A stretch of 64,000 nucleotides of DNA from Neotamlana sargassicola (GCF_020523965.1 NZ_JAJAPX010000003.1:434001-498000), one strand, 5' to 3'; positions 34,441 through 43,829 are shown, counted from the first letter of the stretch. Program-made: numbers and translations. Notes: generated from the letters alone by a model not told the origin.

Positions 34441-35898
34441 ATGAATACAAATCCTATTTTCTCTTCTTATCAAAATAACAATAATTTATATGATGAAATT
34501 TTTGATGCCAATAAAAAAGTAAGGCCAACTTATCAAAAAATTTTAGATTTATATAGCGATCATTCTATTCAAGATTTTGCAGCTTTAAATGAAAAGGCTA
34601 AAGCTGCTTTTTTTAATCAAGGTATTACTTTTCAAGTTTATAGCGATGATCAAGCCCAAGAAAAAATATTTCCTTTTGATTTATTTCCAAGAATTATTGA
34701 AGCTAAAGAGTGGGAAACTATTGAAACTGGTGTTTTACAACGCTGTAAAGCGTTAAATACTTTTTTATGGGATATTTATCATAATAAAAATATTATTCGC
34801 GACGGCATTGTTCCGATTGAATTAATTAATTCGTCTGGAAATTATCTTAAGCAAATGATGAATTTTTCGCCACCAAATAAAATTTACAATCATATTTCTG
34901 GAACAGATTTAATAAAACATACCGATGGAAAATATTATGTGCTAGAAGATAATATTCGTTGTCCATCTGGGGTTAGTTATGTTGTTGGTAATCGTAATGC
35001 CTTAAAACGTGCTTTATTTGGTGTATTTAATCATTATGAAATACATAACGTTACAGATTACTCTGAAAACTTACTAGAAATGCTCGAATCTGTAAAACCA
35101 CAAAACGTAGATTCGCCTACCTGTGTTATTTTAACGCCTGGAGTTTACAATTCTGCGTATTACGAGCATCAATTTTTAGCAAAAACAAGTGGCATTGAAC
35201 TTGTTGAAGGGCGTGATTTATTTGTAGAAAACGATTTTGTTTACATGAAAACAATTTACGGGCCTAAGCGTGTTGATGTTATATACAGAAGAATTGATGA
35301 TGATTTTATAGATCCTGATGTTTTTAATAAAGATTCTGTTTTAGGTGTAAAAGGTTTATTTTCAGCCTATATAAACGGTAATGTAACTTTAGCAAATGCC
35401 CCAGGAACTGGTGTTGCAGACGATAAGGCCATATATACATACATGCCAGAAATTATAAGGTATTACTTAAAAGAAGAACCTATTTTAAACAATGTACATA
35501 CATACCACTGTAGCAAGCCAGACGATTTAAAATATATTCTAGAAAATATTGATAAACTCGTAATAAAACCTGTTGATGAAGCTGGAGGTTATGGTATTTC
35601 TATAGGAAGTAAACTTACTAAAGACGAAATAGAAAAAGTAAAAATTGTAATTAAAGAAAACCCAAGAAAATATATAGCACAACCTATTATGTCTCTTTCT
35701 GTGCATGCCACTTATATTGAAGACACCTCTTCTTTCGAGCAACGCCATGTAGATTTAAGAACATATACTTTGCTCGGGCAAGATCAAGAATTTGTGCTAA
35801 AAGGAGGCTTAACTAGAGTGGCGCTAAAAAAAGGAAATTTAATAGTGAATTCGTCTCAAGGTGGCGGATCTAAAGATACTTGGGTACTAAAAAAATAA
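34441..35898 (+). CDS. Circularly permuted type 2 ATP-grasp protein
   Basis: About 485 residues of the circularly permuted ATP-grasp family (CP_ATPgrasp_2). The pieces include GTDLIKHTDGKYYVLEDNIR with CPSGVSYVVGNR, RVDVIYRRIDDDFIDP, and LVIKPVDEAGGYGISIGSKL (glycine-rich nucleotide loop). It is predicted to form an amide or peptide bond with an amino acid or peptide tag, by family knowledge. A TTG at 34414 could also start the frame, but it overlaps a near-consensus TAAATTGG promoter-like box, so ATG is preferred. First gene of the ATP-grasp / alpha-E / transglutaminase-like trio (10-bp and 12-bp gaps). Confidence 0.9.
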   Translation: MNTNPIFSSYQNNNNLYDEIFDANKKVRPTYQKILDLYSDHSIQDFAALNEKAKAAFFNQGITFQVYSDDQAQEKIFPFDLFPRIIEAKEWETIETGVLQRCKALNTFLWDIYHNKNIIRDGIVPIELINSSGNYLKQMMNFSPPNKIYNHISGTDLIKHTDGKYYVLEDNIRCPSGVSYVVGNRNALKRALFGVFNHYEIHNVTDYSENLLEMLESVKPQNVDSPTCVILTPGVYNSAYYEHQFLAKTSGIELVEGRDLFVENDFVYMKTIYGPKRVDVIYRRIDDDFIDPDVFNKDSVLGVKGLFSAYINGNVTLANAPGTGVADDKAIYTYMPEIIRYYLKEEPILNNVHTYHCSKPDDLKYILENIDKLVIKPVDEAGGYGISIGSKLTKDEIEKVKIVIKENPRKYIAQPIMSLSVHATYIEDTSSFEQRHVDLRTYTLLGQDQEFVLKGGLTRVALKKGNLIVNSSQGGGSKDTWVLKK

Positions 35899-35908
35899 AC
35901 AAAATTAT

Positions 35909-36853
35909 ATGCTAGCAAGAGTTGCAAACGATTTGTTCTGGATGGGACGCTATATTGAACGTGCCGAACATACAGCACGATTTTTAAATGTTAACTATTT
36001 TTCTTCGCTCGATGCGCCAAATATTTTATCACAGTCTAGACCATTTGTACTAAATTCTATTTACGGAATGGTAGACGATCGTGTTGAAGACGAAAGCACA
36101 TTAGTTGAAGAAGAAGTGCTTTACAATGTAGGCCTAAATCCAGATAAATTGTATTCTATTTTAAGCTGTATAAAAATAGCTCGACAAAATGCCAGTAACG
36201 CACGCGATTTAATTTCAACAGAGTTTTACGAAGCCATAAATAAATTCTATCATTTTGTTATGAATTATCCTAAAGATAGATTTGTTAAAAATGGACTTTA
36301 CGATTTTACCACCAGCGTTACCGAAAATACGGCTATTTTACGTGGTAAAATACGAGGCACATTATTGCATAACGATATTTTTGCTTTAATCATGTTAGGC
36401 ATTAATATAGAACGTGCTACGCAAATAACTAGAATTATTCAAACAAAATTATTTGATGCCAAAAAAGCTATAAGCAGCTATTCTAAACCTATTAGAAACA
36501 GTTACGAATGGACTACTTTGCTTAAATGTGCAGAGTCTTATGATATGATGCGTAGTTTATATAGAAAATCTCCAGCACAGCTAAATACACTAAACTTTTT
36601 AATATTAAACCCTAATTGCCCGCGATCGGTAATGAATAGTTTAAACCAAACTTACTTTCATATATGCAATATAGATGCAAGCAAAGTTAAAACCGTTAAT
36701 TCTGCCGCATTTTTAATAGGTAAAATGCGCGCAGACTACGAGTTTAAAACTATTAATGAAATACAAAGTAACGTTGGTAAATTTATAGATGATACGTTAA
36801 AATGTTTGATGAATATAAGCTCTAAATTAGAAGAAGAATACTTTAACTACTAA
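35909..36853 (+). CDS. Alpha-E domain-containing protein
   Basis: A 314-residue all-helical alpha-E protein, almost always encoded next to circularly permuted ATP-grasp enzymes. MLARVANDLFWMGRYIERAE is the defining N-terminus, followed by HTARFLNV; ARQNASNARDLISTEFYEAI is the second conserved block. It is thought to be a partner of the ATP-grasp enzyme in a peptide-forming or protein-tagging pathway, without proof of mechanism. It starts 10 bp after the ATP-grasp stop. Confidence 0.92.
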   Translation: MLARVANDLFWMGRYIERAEHTARFLNVNYFSSLDAPNILSQSRPFVLNSIYGMVDDRVEDESTLVEEEVLYNVGLNPDKLYSILSCIKIARQNASNARDLISTEFYEAINKFYHFVMNYPKDRFVKNGLYDFTTSVTENTAILRGKIRGTLLHNDIFALIMLGINIERATQITRIIQTKLFDAKKAISSYSKPIRNSYEWTTLLKCAESYDMMRSLYRKSPAQLNTLNFLILNPNCPRSVMNSLNQTYFHICNIDASKVKTVNSAAFLIGKMRADYEFKTINEIQSNVGKFIDDTLKCLMNISSKLEEEYFNY

Positions 36854-36865
36854 AACCAATTAGGT

Positions 36866-37636
36866 GTGAAAACAATTTACACCATAACATACGCTTATAC
36901 CAAAACTTTCAAGCAGCCCGTTTCTGGAGCTGCTTGGTCGTTTTTAGTAACGCCTGAAAATAACAATTCACAAAAATTAATTTCGAGTCATTTTAAAGCA
37001 ATTTTTAATAAAAATTTAATAGAAGACTTTAATAATTCAAAACATAATACAATAACTATAAAACCTAATAACATGGTGAGTTATTTAAATTTTGAAGCTG
37101 AATTTAAAGTTGAAATAAAGGATAAATTATCACATAATTTTGAATTTACAACTAAACAAATAGCTTTAAATTACAACACCATTTTATCGGAAGCTTTTAA
37201 GCGCAAATTCAAACCATTTTTAAATTTTAATCCAGAAGCATCAGAAAAAAACAACACGTATAGCTTCAATAAAAGCCTGTGTATTTTTAAAAATTTAGAA
37301 CATTTAATGCATGTAATACATCATTCCAATACATTAAAATCTTCCGAAGAAAAGCTTAAACAATTCTGCTACTTATCAAAATTAAATCATATACCAACAC
37401 GGTTTATTTCTGGCTATTTTCATAATAACAACACCTTTAATATTCATTTTTGGGTAGCATGTTATGTGCCAGATTTTGGTTGGTTAGGTTTCGATGTTTT
37501 AAACAAATCACTTACCAATAGCAATTATATTAAAATTTGTCATGGTACTACTTTTAACGATTGTATTCCGGTAAAAACATTAATTTCTCCAAATAATCCC
37601 GAATCAAAAAATCATCAAAATTCACAACAACAATAA
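36866..37636 (+). CDS. Degenerate transglutaminase-like protein of the ATP-grasp/alpha-E operon
   Basis: A 256-residue protein starting with GTG. The transglutaminase-like core is recognisable from HIPTRFISGY (normally GIPARYVSGY), NIHFWVACYVPDFGWLGFD (normally THAWVEAYIP...GWxGxDPTN) and TTFNDCIPVKT. The catalytic His and Asp positions are kept, but the segment that normally supplies the nucleophile (GVCQDFAH, about 19 residues before the IPxR Arg) reads SSEEKLKQF, without Cys. It is therefore probably inactive as a protease or transglutaminase and may have a binding role. It is unusually Asn-rich and AT-rich. Third gene of the trio. Confidence 0.8.
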   Translation: MKTIYTITYAYTKTFKQPVSGAAWSFLVTPENNNSQKLISSHFKAIFNKNLIEDFNNSKHNTITIKPNNMVSYLNFEAEFKVEIKDKLSHNFEFTTKQIALNYNTILSEAFKRKFKPFLNFNPEASEKNNTYSFNKSLCIFKNLEHLMHVIHHSNTLKSSEEKLKQFCYLSKLNHIPTRFISGYFHNNNTFNIHFWVACYVPDFGWLGFDVLNKSLTNSNYIKICHGTTFNDCIPVKTLISPNNPESKNHQNSQQQ

Positions 37637-37698
37637 AATGTAAATCATAGCTTATTTAATAAAAAGTATAGTATTTTTATGCCAAATTATAAATAATC

Positions 37699-38809
37699 AT
37701 GATTACACTCGATCAAGTAAAAGATCTTAACACCCGCCTTGACAAACTAAGGCACTATCTTTGACATAGAAGCCAAACTTATAGAAATACAAAACGAAGA
37801 AGAACAAACCTTCGATCCTGATTTTTGGAACGACTCCAAACAAGCAGAATTGGTTATGAAATCACTTCGAGAAAAGAAAAGTTGGATAAAAGACTACGAA
37901 ACCTCTAAAACCTTAGTTGAAGATTTAGAGGTGATTTACGAATTTTACAAAGAAGACGAAGCTACTGCCGAAGACGTTGAAACACGCTACCAAAAAGCTC
38001 TAGAAACTATTGAAAAACTAGAGTTTAAAAATATGCTTTCTGATGAAGGTGATAGCCTAAGTGCCGTTTTACAAATTACAGCTGGTGCTGGCGGTACAGA
38101 AAGTTGCGACTGGGCAAGTATGCTAATGCGCATGTATTTAATGTATGCCGAAAAAAGCGGTTTTAAAGTAAAAGAACTCAACTTTCAAGAAGGCGATGTT
38201 GCTGGTATTAAAACCGTAACCTTAGAAATTGAAGGCGATTTCGCTTTTGGTTGGTTAAAAGGCGAAAATGGCGTACATCGTTTAGTGCGAATTTCTCCTT
38301 TTGATAGTAATGCAAAACGCCATACTAGTTTTGCTTCGGTTTACGTTTACCCATTGGTTGATGATACTATTGAAATTGAAATAAACCCAGCAGATATTGA
38401 AATAACAACGGCACGTTCAAGTGGTGCTGGTGGACAAAATGTAAATAAAGTTGAAACTAAGGTGCAACTTACCCACAAACCTACTGGTATTCAAATTTCA
38501 TGTTCAGAAACCCGATCACAGCACGATAACCGGGCAAGAGCTATGCAAATGCTTAAATCTCAATTATATGAGATTGAGCTACAAAAACAACTAGCGCAAC
38601 GCGAAGATATTGAAGCTGGTAAAATGAAAATTGAATGGGGTAGTCAAATTAGAAACTACGTTATGCACCCTTATAAACTAGTAAAAGACGTTCGTTCTGG
38701 TTTTGAAACTGGGAATGTTGATGCTGTAATGGATGGCAATATAGATGCCTTTTTAAAATCGTATTTAATGCTAATGGGGCAAAAAACAGAAGACAACAAT
38801 CAATTATGA
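37699..38809 (+). CDS. prfB: Peptide chain release factor 2 with programmed +1 frameshift
   Basis: RF2 ends translation at UGA and UAA. Reading starts at ATG 37699-37701 ([20 protein letters not shown]), meets an in-frame TGA at 37762-37764 after codon 21 (CTT), and resumes +1 at GAC 37763 to give 370 residues in all. The body has RISPFDSN (SPF, stop-codon reading) and [12 protein letters not shown] (GGQ, peptidyl-tRNA hydrolysis). A frame beginning at ATG 37850 would lack the N-terminal domain. Its TGA stop overlaps the ATG of the HAD gene (ATGA), so the two are coupled. Confidence 0.96.
37749..37765 (+). promoter_or_regulatory. prfB frameshift site with Shine-Dalgarno-like AAGG
   Basis: AAGGCACTATCTTTGAC holds the slippery CTT-TGA-C and an upstream AAGG, 6 nt before CTT, as in other RF2 genes. 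Shifting occurs when RF2 is scarce, which gives autoregulation. Confidence 0.9.
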
Positions 38810-39426
38810 AAGATATAAACGCAATAATATTTGATCTTGGTGGTGTTTTAATAAACTGGAGTCCAGAACATTTATTTACAGATGTATTTAATGGTGATGC
38901 TGAAAAAGCGAAATGGTTTATAAAAAACATTTGCACTTTAGATTGGAACGAAGCACAAGACGCTGGGAGAACCATAGAAGAAGCTAACAAAGTTTTAATT
39001 GAAAAGCACCCAGAATACAAAACCGAAATTTTACAATATTACGGCCGTTGGGAAGAAATGCTCCTTGGTCCTATTGACGGCACTGTAAAAATTTTAGATT
39101 ATTTTGTTAAGAACCCAAATTACAAAGTAGTTGCATTAACCAATTGGAGTTCAGAATTATTTCCAATAGCTCTTCAACGCTTCGAATTTTTAAAATGGTT
39201 CGAAGGCATTGTTGTTTCAGGTGATGAAAACACACGTAAACCTTTCGATGAGATTTACAATTTAACCTTAGAGCGTTATAATATTACCGCCGAAAACGCC
39301 ATATTTATAGACGATAACTTGCGTAACATAGAAGCTGCCAATAAACTAGGAATTAACGGCATTCGCTTTGAAACTCCCGAATTATTAACGGAACAATTAA
39401 AAGATTACAACATAAACATTAATTAA
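38806..39426 (+). CDS. HAD-family phosphatase
   Basis: A 206-residue HAD-superfamily hydrolase of subfamily IA. Motif I is [12 protein letters not shown] (Asp nucleophile; the second Asp is replaced by Gly, as in the DxGGV branch of this subfamily), motif II is VALTNWS, motif III Lys is in [10 protein letters not shown], and motif IV is [12 protein letters not shown]. YihX/epoxide hydrolase-like proteins share this layout. A sugar phosphate or FMN-like substrate is possible. It overlaps prfB by 4 bp and is 3 bp from the arsC-like gene, so the prfB-HAD-arsC group is one transcript. Confidence 0.88.
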   Translation: MKDINAIIFDLGGVLINWSPEHLFTDVFNGDAEKAKWFIKNICTLDWNEAQDAGRTIEEANKVLIEKHPEYKTEILQYYGRWEEMLLGPIDGTVKILDYFVKNPNYKVVALTNWSSELFPIALQRFEFLKWFEGIVVSGDENTRKPFDEIYNLTLERYNITAENAIFIDDNLRNIEAANKLGINGIRFETPELLTEQLKDYNININ

Positions 39427-39429
39427 TTT

Positions 39430-39771
39430 ATGATAACCATTTACCATAATAATCGTTGCAGAAAATCTAGAGAAGGATTACAAATTCTTGAAGATTCTGG
39501 TAAAGAATTTAAAGTTGTAAAATATTTAGAAGATACACCTTCCGAAGAAAAATTGAAGGAAATTATTAAGTTATTAGGTATAAAACCTTTAGAATTGGTT
39601 AGAAAAAACGAAGCCATTTGGAAAGCAAACTTTAAGGGTAAAGAATTATCAGATTCAGAAGTTATATCGGCATTAGCAAAATTTCCAAAGTTAATAGAGC
39701 GCCCTATCGTTATAAATGGTGATAAAGCAGTAGTTGGTCGACCACCCGAGCAAATTACAACCATAATTTAA
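39430..39771 (+). CDS. ArsC/Spx-family arsenate reductase-like protein
   Basis: A 113-residue thioredoxin-fold protein of the ArsC family. Active-site Cys10 lies in HNNRCRKSR. The three family arginines can be placed: LVRKNEAIW (Arg60-type), ERPIVINGD (Arg94-type) and VVGRPPE (Arg107-type). It may be a glutaredoxin-linked arsenate reductase, but no ars operon genes (arsB, arsR) are nearby, so a different physiological role is possible. It follows the HAD gene by 3 bp; a related copy lies 61 bp downstream. Confidence 0.88.
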   Translation: MITIYHNNRCRKSREGLQILEDSGKEFKVVKYLEDTPSEEKLKEIIKLLGIKPLELVRKNEAIWKANFKGKELSDSEVISALAKFPKLIERPIVINGDKAVVGRPPEQITTII

Positions 39772-39832
39772 ATAAAAACTGTAAGGATAATTTCTATCAG
39801 ACTACTTAACAATCACTAATATTTTTAAGTAT

Positions 39833-40174
39833 ATGATAGTTATATACCAGCACCCCAAATGTAAAGCTGCTAAAAAATGTGTTAAGATTTTAGAAACAGA
39901 TTTTAAGCAGAATCAAGAAGTTACCTACGAAGGATTAGATGTAACGGAAGAAGACTTAAAACGCATAATTAAAATTCTAGATTGTAAACCTATAGATTTA
40001 ATAAAATTAGGACATACTATTTGGAAAACCTTATTACGTTTTATCGATTTTAGCGATGACGAACTAATAAAAGTTATGCTTCATTATCCGCTAATTATAA
40101 AAAGCCCTATTGTTATTAACGGAAACAAAGCGGTAATTGGCAGACCTCCCGAGTTAATCAAGCATATAATTTAA
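39833..40174 (+). CDS. Diverged ArsC-like paralogue
   Basis: A 113-residue second ArsC-fold protein, equal in length to its neighbour and clearly a tandem duplicate. The active-site Cys is kept (HPKCKAAKK), and VIGRPPEL still has the last Arg, but the Arg60-type position is Lys (LIKLGHTIW) and the Arg94-type position is Ser (KSPIVING). These losses should weaken arsenate binding, so it may act on another thiol or disulfide substrate, or be regulatory like Spx. Its upstream gap is 61 bp. Confidence 0.8.
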   Translation: MIVIYQHPKCKAAKKCVKILETDFKQNQEVTYEGLDVTEEDLKRIIKILDCKPIDLIKLGHTIWKTLLRFIDFSDDELIKVMLHYPLIIKSPIVINGNKAVIGRPPELIKHII

Positions 40175-40228
40175 CGAAATTCAACTTGTATTAACACAAT
40201 TTTAACCTGTTAAGCTTTAAGCATATTA

Positions 40229-40236
40229 TATTTTTG
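40229..40236 (+). promoter_or_regulatory. -7 promoter box of the TonB-receptor-like gene
   Basis: TATTTTTG, exact -7 match, 28 bp before the start codon. Confidence 0.55.
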
Positions 40237-40264
40237 CAATCTAAACCAAACCAACAATTTTTAG

Positions 40265-42787
40265 ATGAATAAATTTATAATTACTGCTACTTTGGCGGTA
40301 TTGTTTATTTTTCCAAGTTTTTCTCAGTCTAAAAGAAATAACAAAGAAATAATAATAAAAGGCAAAGTAATTGATTCTGAAAGCAATGCCCCACTCGAAT
40401 ATGCTTCAGTTTCTATTTTTAGTAAAGCCGAAAACAAAATAATTAATGGTGGCATTACCGATATTAATGGTGATTTTAGAGTTACCGTTAATCAAGGTGT
40501 TTACAATGTTTTAATAGAATATATCTCCTACAAAACCATAACATTTACAGATAAAAACCTAACTAAAAACGAAAATTTAGGAACCATTGCAATGGATTTA
40601 GACTTAGCCACTCTAGATGCCGTTCAAATTATAGCCGAAAAAACTACCGTAGAAATTAAACTAGATAAAAAGGTTTATAACATTGGTAAAGATTTAACCA
40701 CTGCTGGCGGTACAGTTAGCGATGCGTTAAATAATGTACCATCCGTAGCTGTAGATGTTGAAGGCGCTATAAGTTTACGTGGAAACGAAAACGTTAAAAT
40801 ATTAATTAACGGTAAACCATCGGCAATGGCTGGTTTTGGCGATACTAATGTTTTAAGTCAGTTACCTGCCGAAGCCATTGAACGTGTTGAGGTAATTACT
40901 TCACCATCGGCAAGATACGACGCCGAAGGAACCGCAGGAATTTTAAACATTATTTTACGCCAGCAAGAAACTTTAGGTTTTAATGGCTCCATAAACGCAA
41001 CTGTTGGTAATCCTGACAATATAGGGCTTTCAACAAATTTAAACTACCGCACCGAGAAGTTTAATTTATTTTCTAATTTAGGATTTCGATATTTTAATTC
41101 ACCTAGAAATAGCTTTAGTGATACCGATTATTTTAACGCAGAAGCAGATGAAATAGATAGAGTTCGCGAAGATGAGGATACAGAACGCCTTAACAGAAAC
41201 TATAACGGTAGTTTAGGAATGGAATATTTCCTTTCAGAAAAAACATCGGTAACTGGTACTGTTTTTTACAACTACGGCCAAGATAGAGATACTGGTATAA
41301 ATATTAGCGATCGTTTTATTGATGGCAACCTTGTGGAACAAACCCAACGGGTTGAAAAAGAAAATGAAGACGGTGGGAACATACAGTTCGCCCTAAATTA
41401 CATTACAAAATTTAACGATGATGGCCACCAACTCACGGCCGATATTCAAATTGAATCGGGAAATGACGAACAATTTACATATTACAACGAAGATTACATT
41501 ACAACTTACCAAACGGATCCTGAACCTTTTCAAATTGAAAATATAACTCAAAACGAAAACGACAACGAATCTTTATTTCAAATAGATTATGTACTTCCAA
41601 TAGGAGAAAATGCGCGCTTTGAAGCTGGTTATAGAGGTAATTTCGAAAATTCTGTAACCGATTATTTATTAGAGCAAGAAGATTTAAGCACAGGAAACTT
41701 ATTTGTAAACGATACACTTTCTAATATTTTTGATTATACCGAAAATGTAAATGCTATTTATACTCAATATGGTACTAAATTTAACAAGTTTTCATTTTTA
41801 TTAGGCTTGCGTCTAGAAAACACACAACTAAAAGGAGATATAGAATCTAAACTATCTGCGGAAGATTTAGAAGCATCTTATGGCTTTCCAATTGAGACCA
41901 GTTTTAACAATAATTATCTTGGGCTATTTCCCACGGTTAATGTTATTTACGATTTATCTAAAAACGAAGACGACTCCGAAGAGAGCCTAACCTTTGGTTA
42001 TAATCGACGTATTAACCGCCCCAGAGGTTGGTATATAAATCCATTTCCATCGCGCTCTAGTCGAACCAATGTATGGCAGGGAAATCCTAATTTAAGACCT
42101 GCTTTTGCAAGTGCCTTCGATATTGGTTATTTAAAACGTTGGGATGAGTTAACCTTGACCTCCTCTGTTTATTATCAACATGAAACAAATTCATTTGAGC
42201 GTATACAGGAAAATACAGGCCAACAAACATCAGACGGTATAGATATTATTAGAACCATTCCAGTTAATTTATCGACTAATAAACGAACTGGGGCCGAATT
42301 GGGCGTGCTTTATAATCCTGTAAAATGGATGCGTTTAAATTCTAGTTTTAACTTTTTTCAGTTTGAAACCGATGGTGAATTTAACGATGTAGATTATAGC
42401 GCTAAAAATACAAGTTGGTTTACACGATTTAGCAGTAAAGTAACTTTACCTGCAAAAGTAGATTGGCAAACCAATGCTTTTTACCGAGGTCCAAGTCAAG
42501 ACGCTCAAAGCGATAACGAGGGCATTTTTACCTTAGATTTAGCTTTTAGCAAAGAGCTTTTTAGCAACAATGCTACAGTTTCGTTAAATGTAAGAGACTT
42601 ACTTAATTCTAGAAAACGAAAAGCGACCACATTTACCGATACTTATGAAAGTTATAGTGAAATGCAATGGAGACAACGCCAAATAAACCTATCGTTGCGA
42701 TATCGATTTAATCAGCATCACAAAAAACAAAATCAACGAGAAGGTCATGGTAACGGTGGTGAAGACGATTTTGAATTTGAGGGCTAA
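40265..42787 (+). CDS. TonB-dependent receptor-like outer-membrane protein (beta-barrel family 3)
   Basis: An 840-residue outer-membrane protein. Signal peptide MNKFIITATLAVLFIFPSFS; a carboxypeptidase-regulatory-like domain (IIIKGKVIDSESNAPLEYAS) at about 28-110; a plug domain (VSDALNNVPSVAVDVEGAIS, and RVEVITSPSARYDAEGTAGI near residue 210); then a long barrel ending RQRQINLSLRYRF and a His/Gly-rich tail. It lacks a SusD partner, so it is not a classic polysaccharide utilisation locus. Substrate unknown. It ends at a bidirectional terminator. Confidence 0.9.
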   Translation: MNKFIITATLAVLFIFPSFSQSKRNNKEIIIKGKVIDSESNAPLEYASVSIFSKAENKIINGGITDINGDFRVTVNQGVYNVLIEYISYKTITFTDKNLTKNENLGTIAMDLDLATLDAVQIIAEKTTVEIKLDKKVYNIGKDLTTAGGTVSDALNNVPSVAVDVEGAISLRGNENVKILINGKPSAMAGFGDTNVLSQLPAEAIERVEVITSPSARYDAEGTAGILNIILRQQETLGFNGSINATVGNPDNIGLSTNLNYRTEKFNLFSNLGFRYFNSPRNSFSDTDYFNAEADEIDRVREDEDTERLNRNYNGSLGMEYFLSEKTSVTGTVFYNYGQDRDTGINISDRFIDGNLVEQTQRVEKENEDGGNIQFALNYITKFNDDGHQLTADIQIESGNDEQFTYYNEDYITTYQTDPEPFQIENITQNENDNESLFQIDYVLPIGENARFEAGYRGNFENSVTDYLLEQEDLSTGNLFVNDTLSNIFDYTENVNAIYTQYGTKFNKFSFLLGLRLENTQLKGDIESKLSAEDLEASYGFPIETSFNNNYLGLFPTVNVIYDLSKNEDDSEESLTFGYNRRINRPRGWYINPFPSRSSRTNVWQGNPNLRPAFASAFDIGYLKRWDELTLTSSVYYQHETNSFERIQENTGQQTSDGIDIIRTIPVNLSTNKRTGAELGVLYNPVKWMRLNSSFNFFQFETDGEFNDVDYSAKNTSWFTRFSSKVTLPAKVDWQTNAFYRGPSQDAQSDNEGIFTLDLAFSKELFSNNATVSLNVRDLLNSRKRKATTFTDTYESYSEMQWRQRQINLSLRYRFNQHHKKQNQREGHGNGGEDDFEFEG

Positions 42788-42859
42788 CCCCAAATATTAA
42801 TGCTTAAAATTGTCAATCTTTAATATTTTAAGCATCAAAAAAAATAGGGAAACAAAAAA

Positions 42860-42885
42860 GGGAAACTAAAATTATTTAGTTTCCC
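42860..42885. terminator. Bidirectional terminator
   Basis: GGGAAACTAAA-ATTA-TTTAGTTTCCC, an 11-bp perfect stem flanked by A-run and T-run, between convergent genes. Confidence 0.9.
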
Positions 42886-42914
42886 TTTTTTATATTGTTA
42901 TAAATTACGCTAGA

Positions 42915-43091
42915 TTAATTGGCGTTTCTTTTAGCTTTTTTCTCTTCTTTAATTTCTTTTAATCTTTCAATTAAAGCCCCACCAATCCAGTAAGGAATAA
43001 CAAAAGTTAACAAAAATATCATTAACCAAAACCCAATGGTTAAAATGGTTAAAAACGCTAAAAAGCCTAAATATTGGTCAAAATCAAACAT
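42915..43091 (-). CDS. Small membrane protein (58 aa), hypothetical
   Basis: ATG 43089-43091 to TAA 42915-42917 encodes 58 residues beginning MFDFDQYLGFLAFLTILTIG. Two hydrophobic stretches (about 8-31 and 30-40) precede a charged tail (ERLKEIKEEKKAKRNAN). An excellent promoter (TTG, 20 bp, TATCTTTG; 43124-43154) lies 33 bp upstream and a terminator lies downstream, so this is a true short gene. I do not recognise the family. Confidence 0.75.
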   Translation of the reverse strand: MFDFDQYLGFLAFLTILTIGFWLMIFLLTFVIPYWIGGALIERLKEIKEEKKAKRNAN

Positions 43092-43123
43092 AATTATTAA
43101 TTGCTTCTATTATTAATTTATCG

Positions 43124-43154
43124 CAAAGATAGTGTAATGTTATTTTTTACACAA
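43124..43154 (-). promoter_or_regulatory. Promoter of the 58-aa membrane protein gene
   Basis: Minus-strand TTG (43152-43154) and TATCTTTG (43124-43131), spacing 20 bp. Confidence 0.7.
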
Positions 43155-43187
43155 TATGTATGTGAAAATTATTAACAGACTTGTTAA

Positions 43188-43829
43188 CTAATTTAAGTTT
43201 GGCTGCGGCGTCATTCTTAAATAAGGCTTTACTTCTTTAACCCCTTTTGTAAAAATGTTTTTAGCATCTTCTGTTGAAATTGAAGGGCTAACCACTACAT
43301 CTTCACCATGTTTCCAGTTTGCAGGTGTAGCTACCTTGTGATAAGCGGTAAGTTGTAACGAATCGATAACACGTAAAAGTTCATCAAAATTTCTTCCTGT
43401 TGAAGCTGGATAAGTAATAATTAATTTCACTTTTTTATCATCTCCAATAACAAAAACCGATCTTACGGTTAATTTACTGTCTTCGTTAGGATGAATCATA
43501 TCATATAGTTCTGAAACTTTTTTATCTTCATCTGCAATAATTGGAAAATTAACTGTAGTTTTTTGAGTTTCGTTGATATCTTTAACCCAACCTTCATGAG
43601 ATTCTAATCCATCAACACTTAATGCTACAACTTTAACATTACGTTTATCAAACTCGTCTTTATATTTTGCAACGGTTCCTAACTCTGTTGTACATACCGG
43701 TGTATAATCAGATGGGTGCGAGAATAAAATCCCCCAGCTATCTCCTAACCATTCGTGAAAATTTATAGACCCTTCAGTTGAATTTGCATTGAAATTTGGA
43801 GCTTCATCTCCTAATCTTATAGTTGCCAT
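43188..43829 (-). CDS. 1-Cys peroxiredoxin (Prx6 type)
   Basis: A 213-residue peroxidase that reduces H2O2 and organic peroxides. The peroxidatic Cys is in SHPSDYTPVCTTELG (Cys46) and is the only cysteine in the protein, so there is no resolving Cys; length and the C-terminal extension (KEVKPYLRMTPQPN) fit the Prx6 group. The catalytic Arg is in DSKLTVRSVFVIG. It is cytoplasmic. The 164-bp gap to the divergent fumC gene probably holds both promoters; only the fumC box was clear. Confidence 0.93.
   Translation of the reverse strand: MATIRLGDEAPNFNANSTEGSINFHEWLGDSWGILFSHPSDYTPVCTTELGTVAKYKDEFDKRNVKVVALSVDGLESHEGWVKDINETQKTTVNFPIIADEDKKVSELYDMIHPNEDSKLTVRSVFVIGDDKKVKLIITYPASTGRNFDELLRVIDSLQLTAYHKVATPANWKHGEDVVVSPSISTEDAKNIFTKGVKEVKPYLRMTPQPNLN

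Noticed and set aside
37850-38809. prfB starting at ATG 37850
   Set aside because: It would drop the conserved N-terminal domain; the frameshift site and upstream frame give the full-length protein.
40265-42787. Polysaccharide utilisation locus (SusC/SusD)
   Set aside because: No SusD-like lipoprotein or glycoside hydrolase is adjacent, and the receptor belongs to the beta-barrel family-3 type without a partner.
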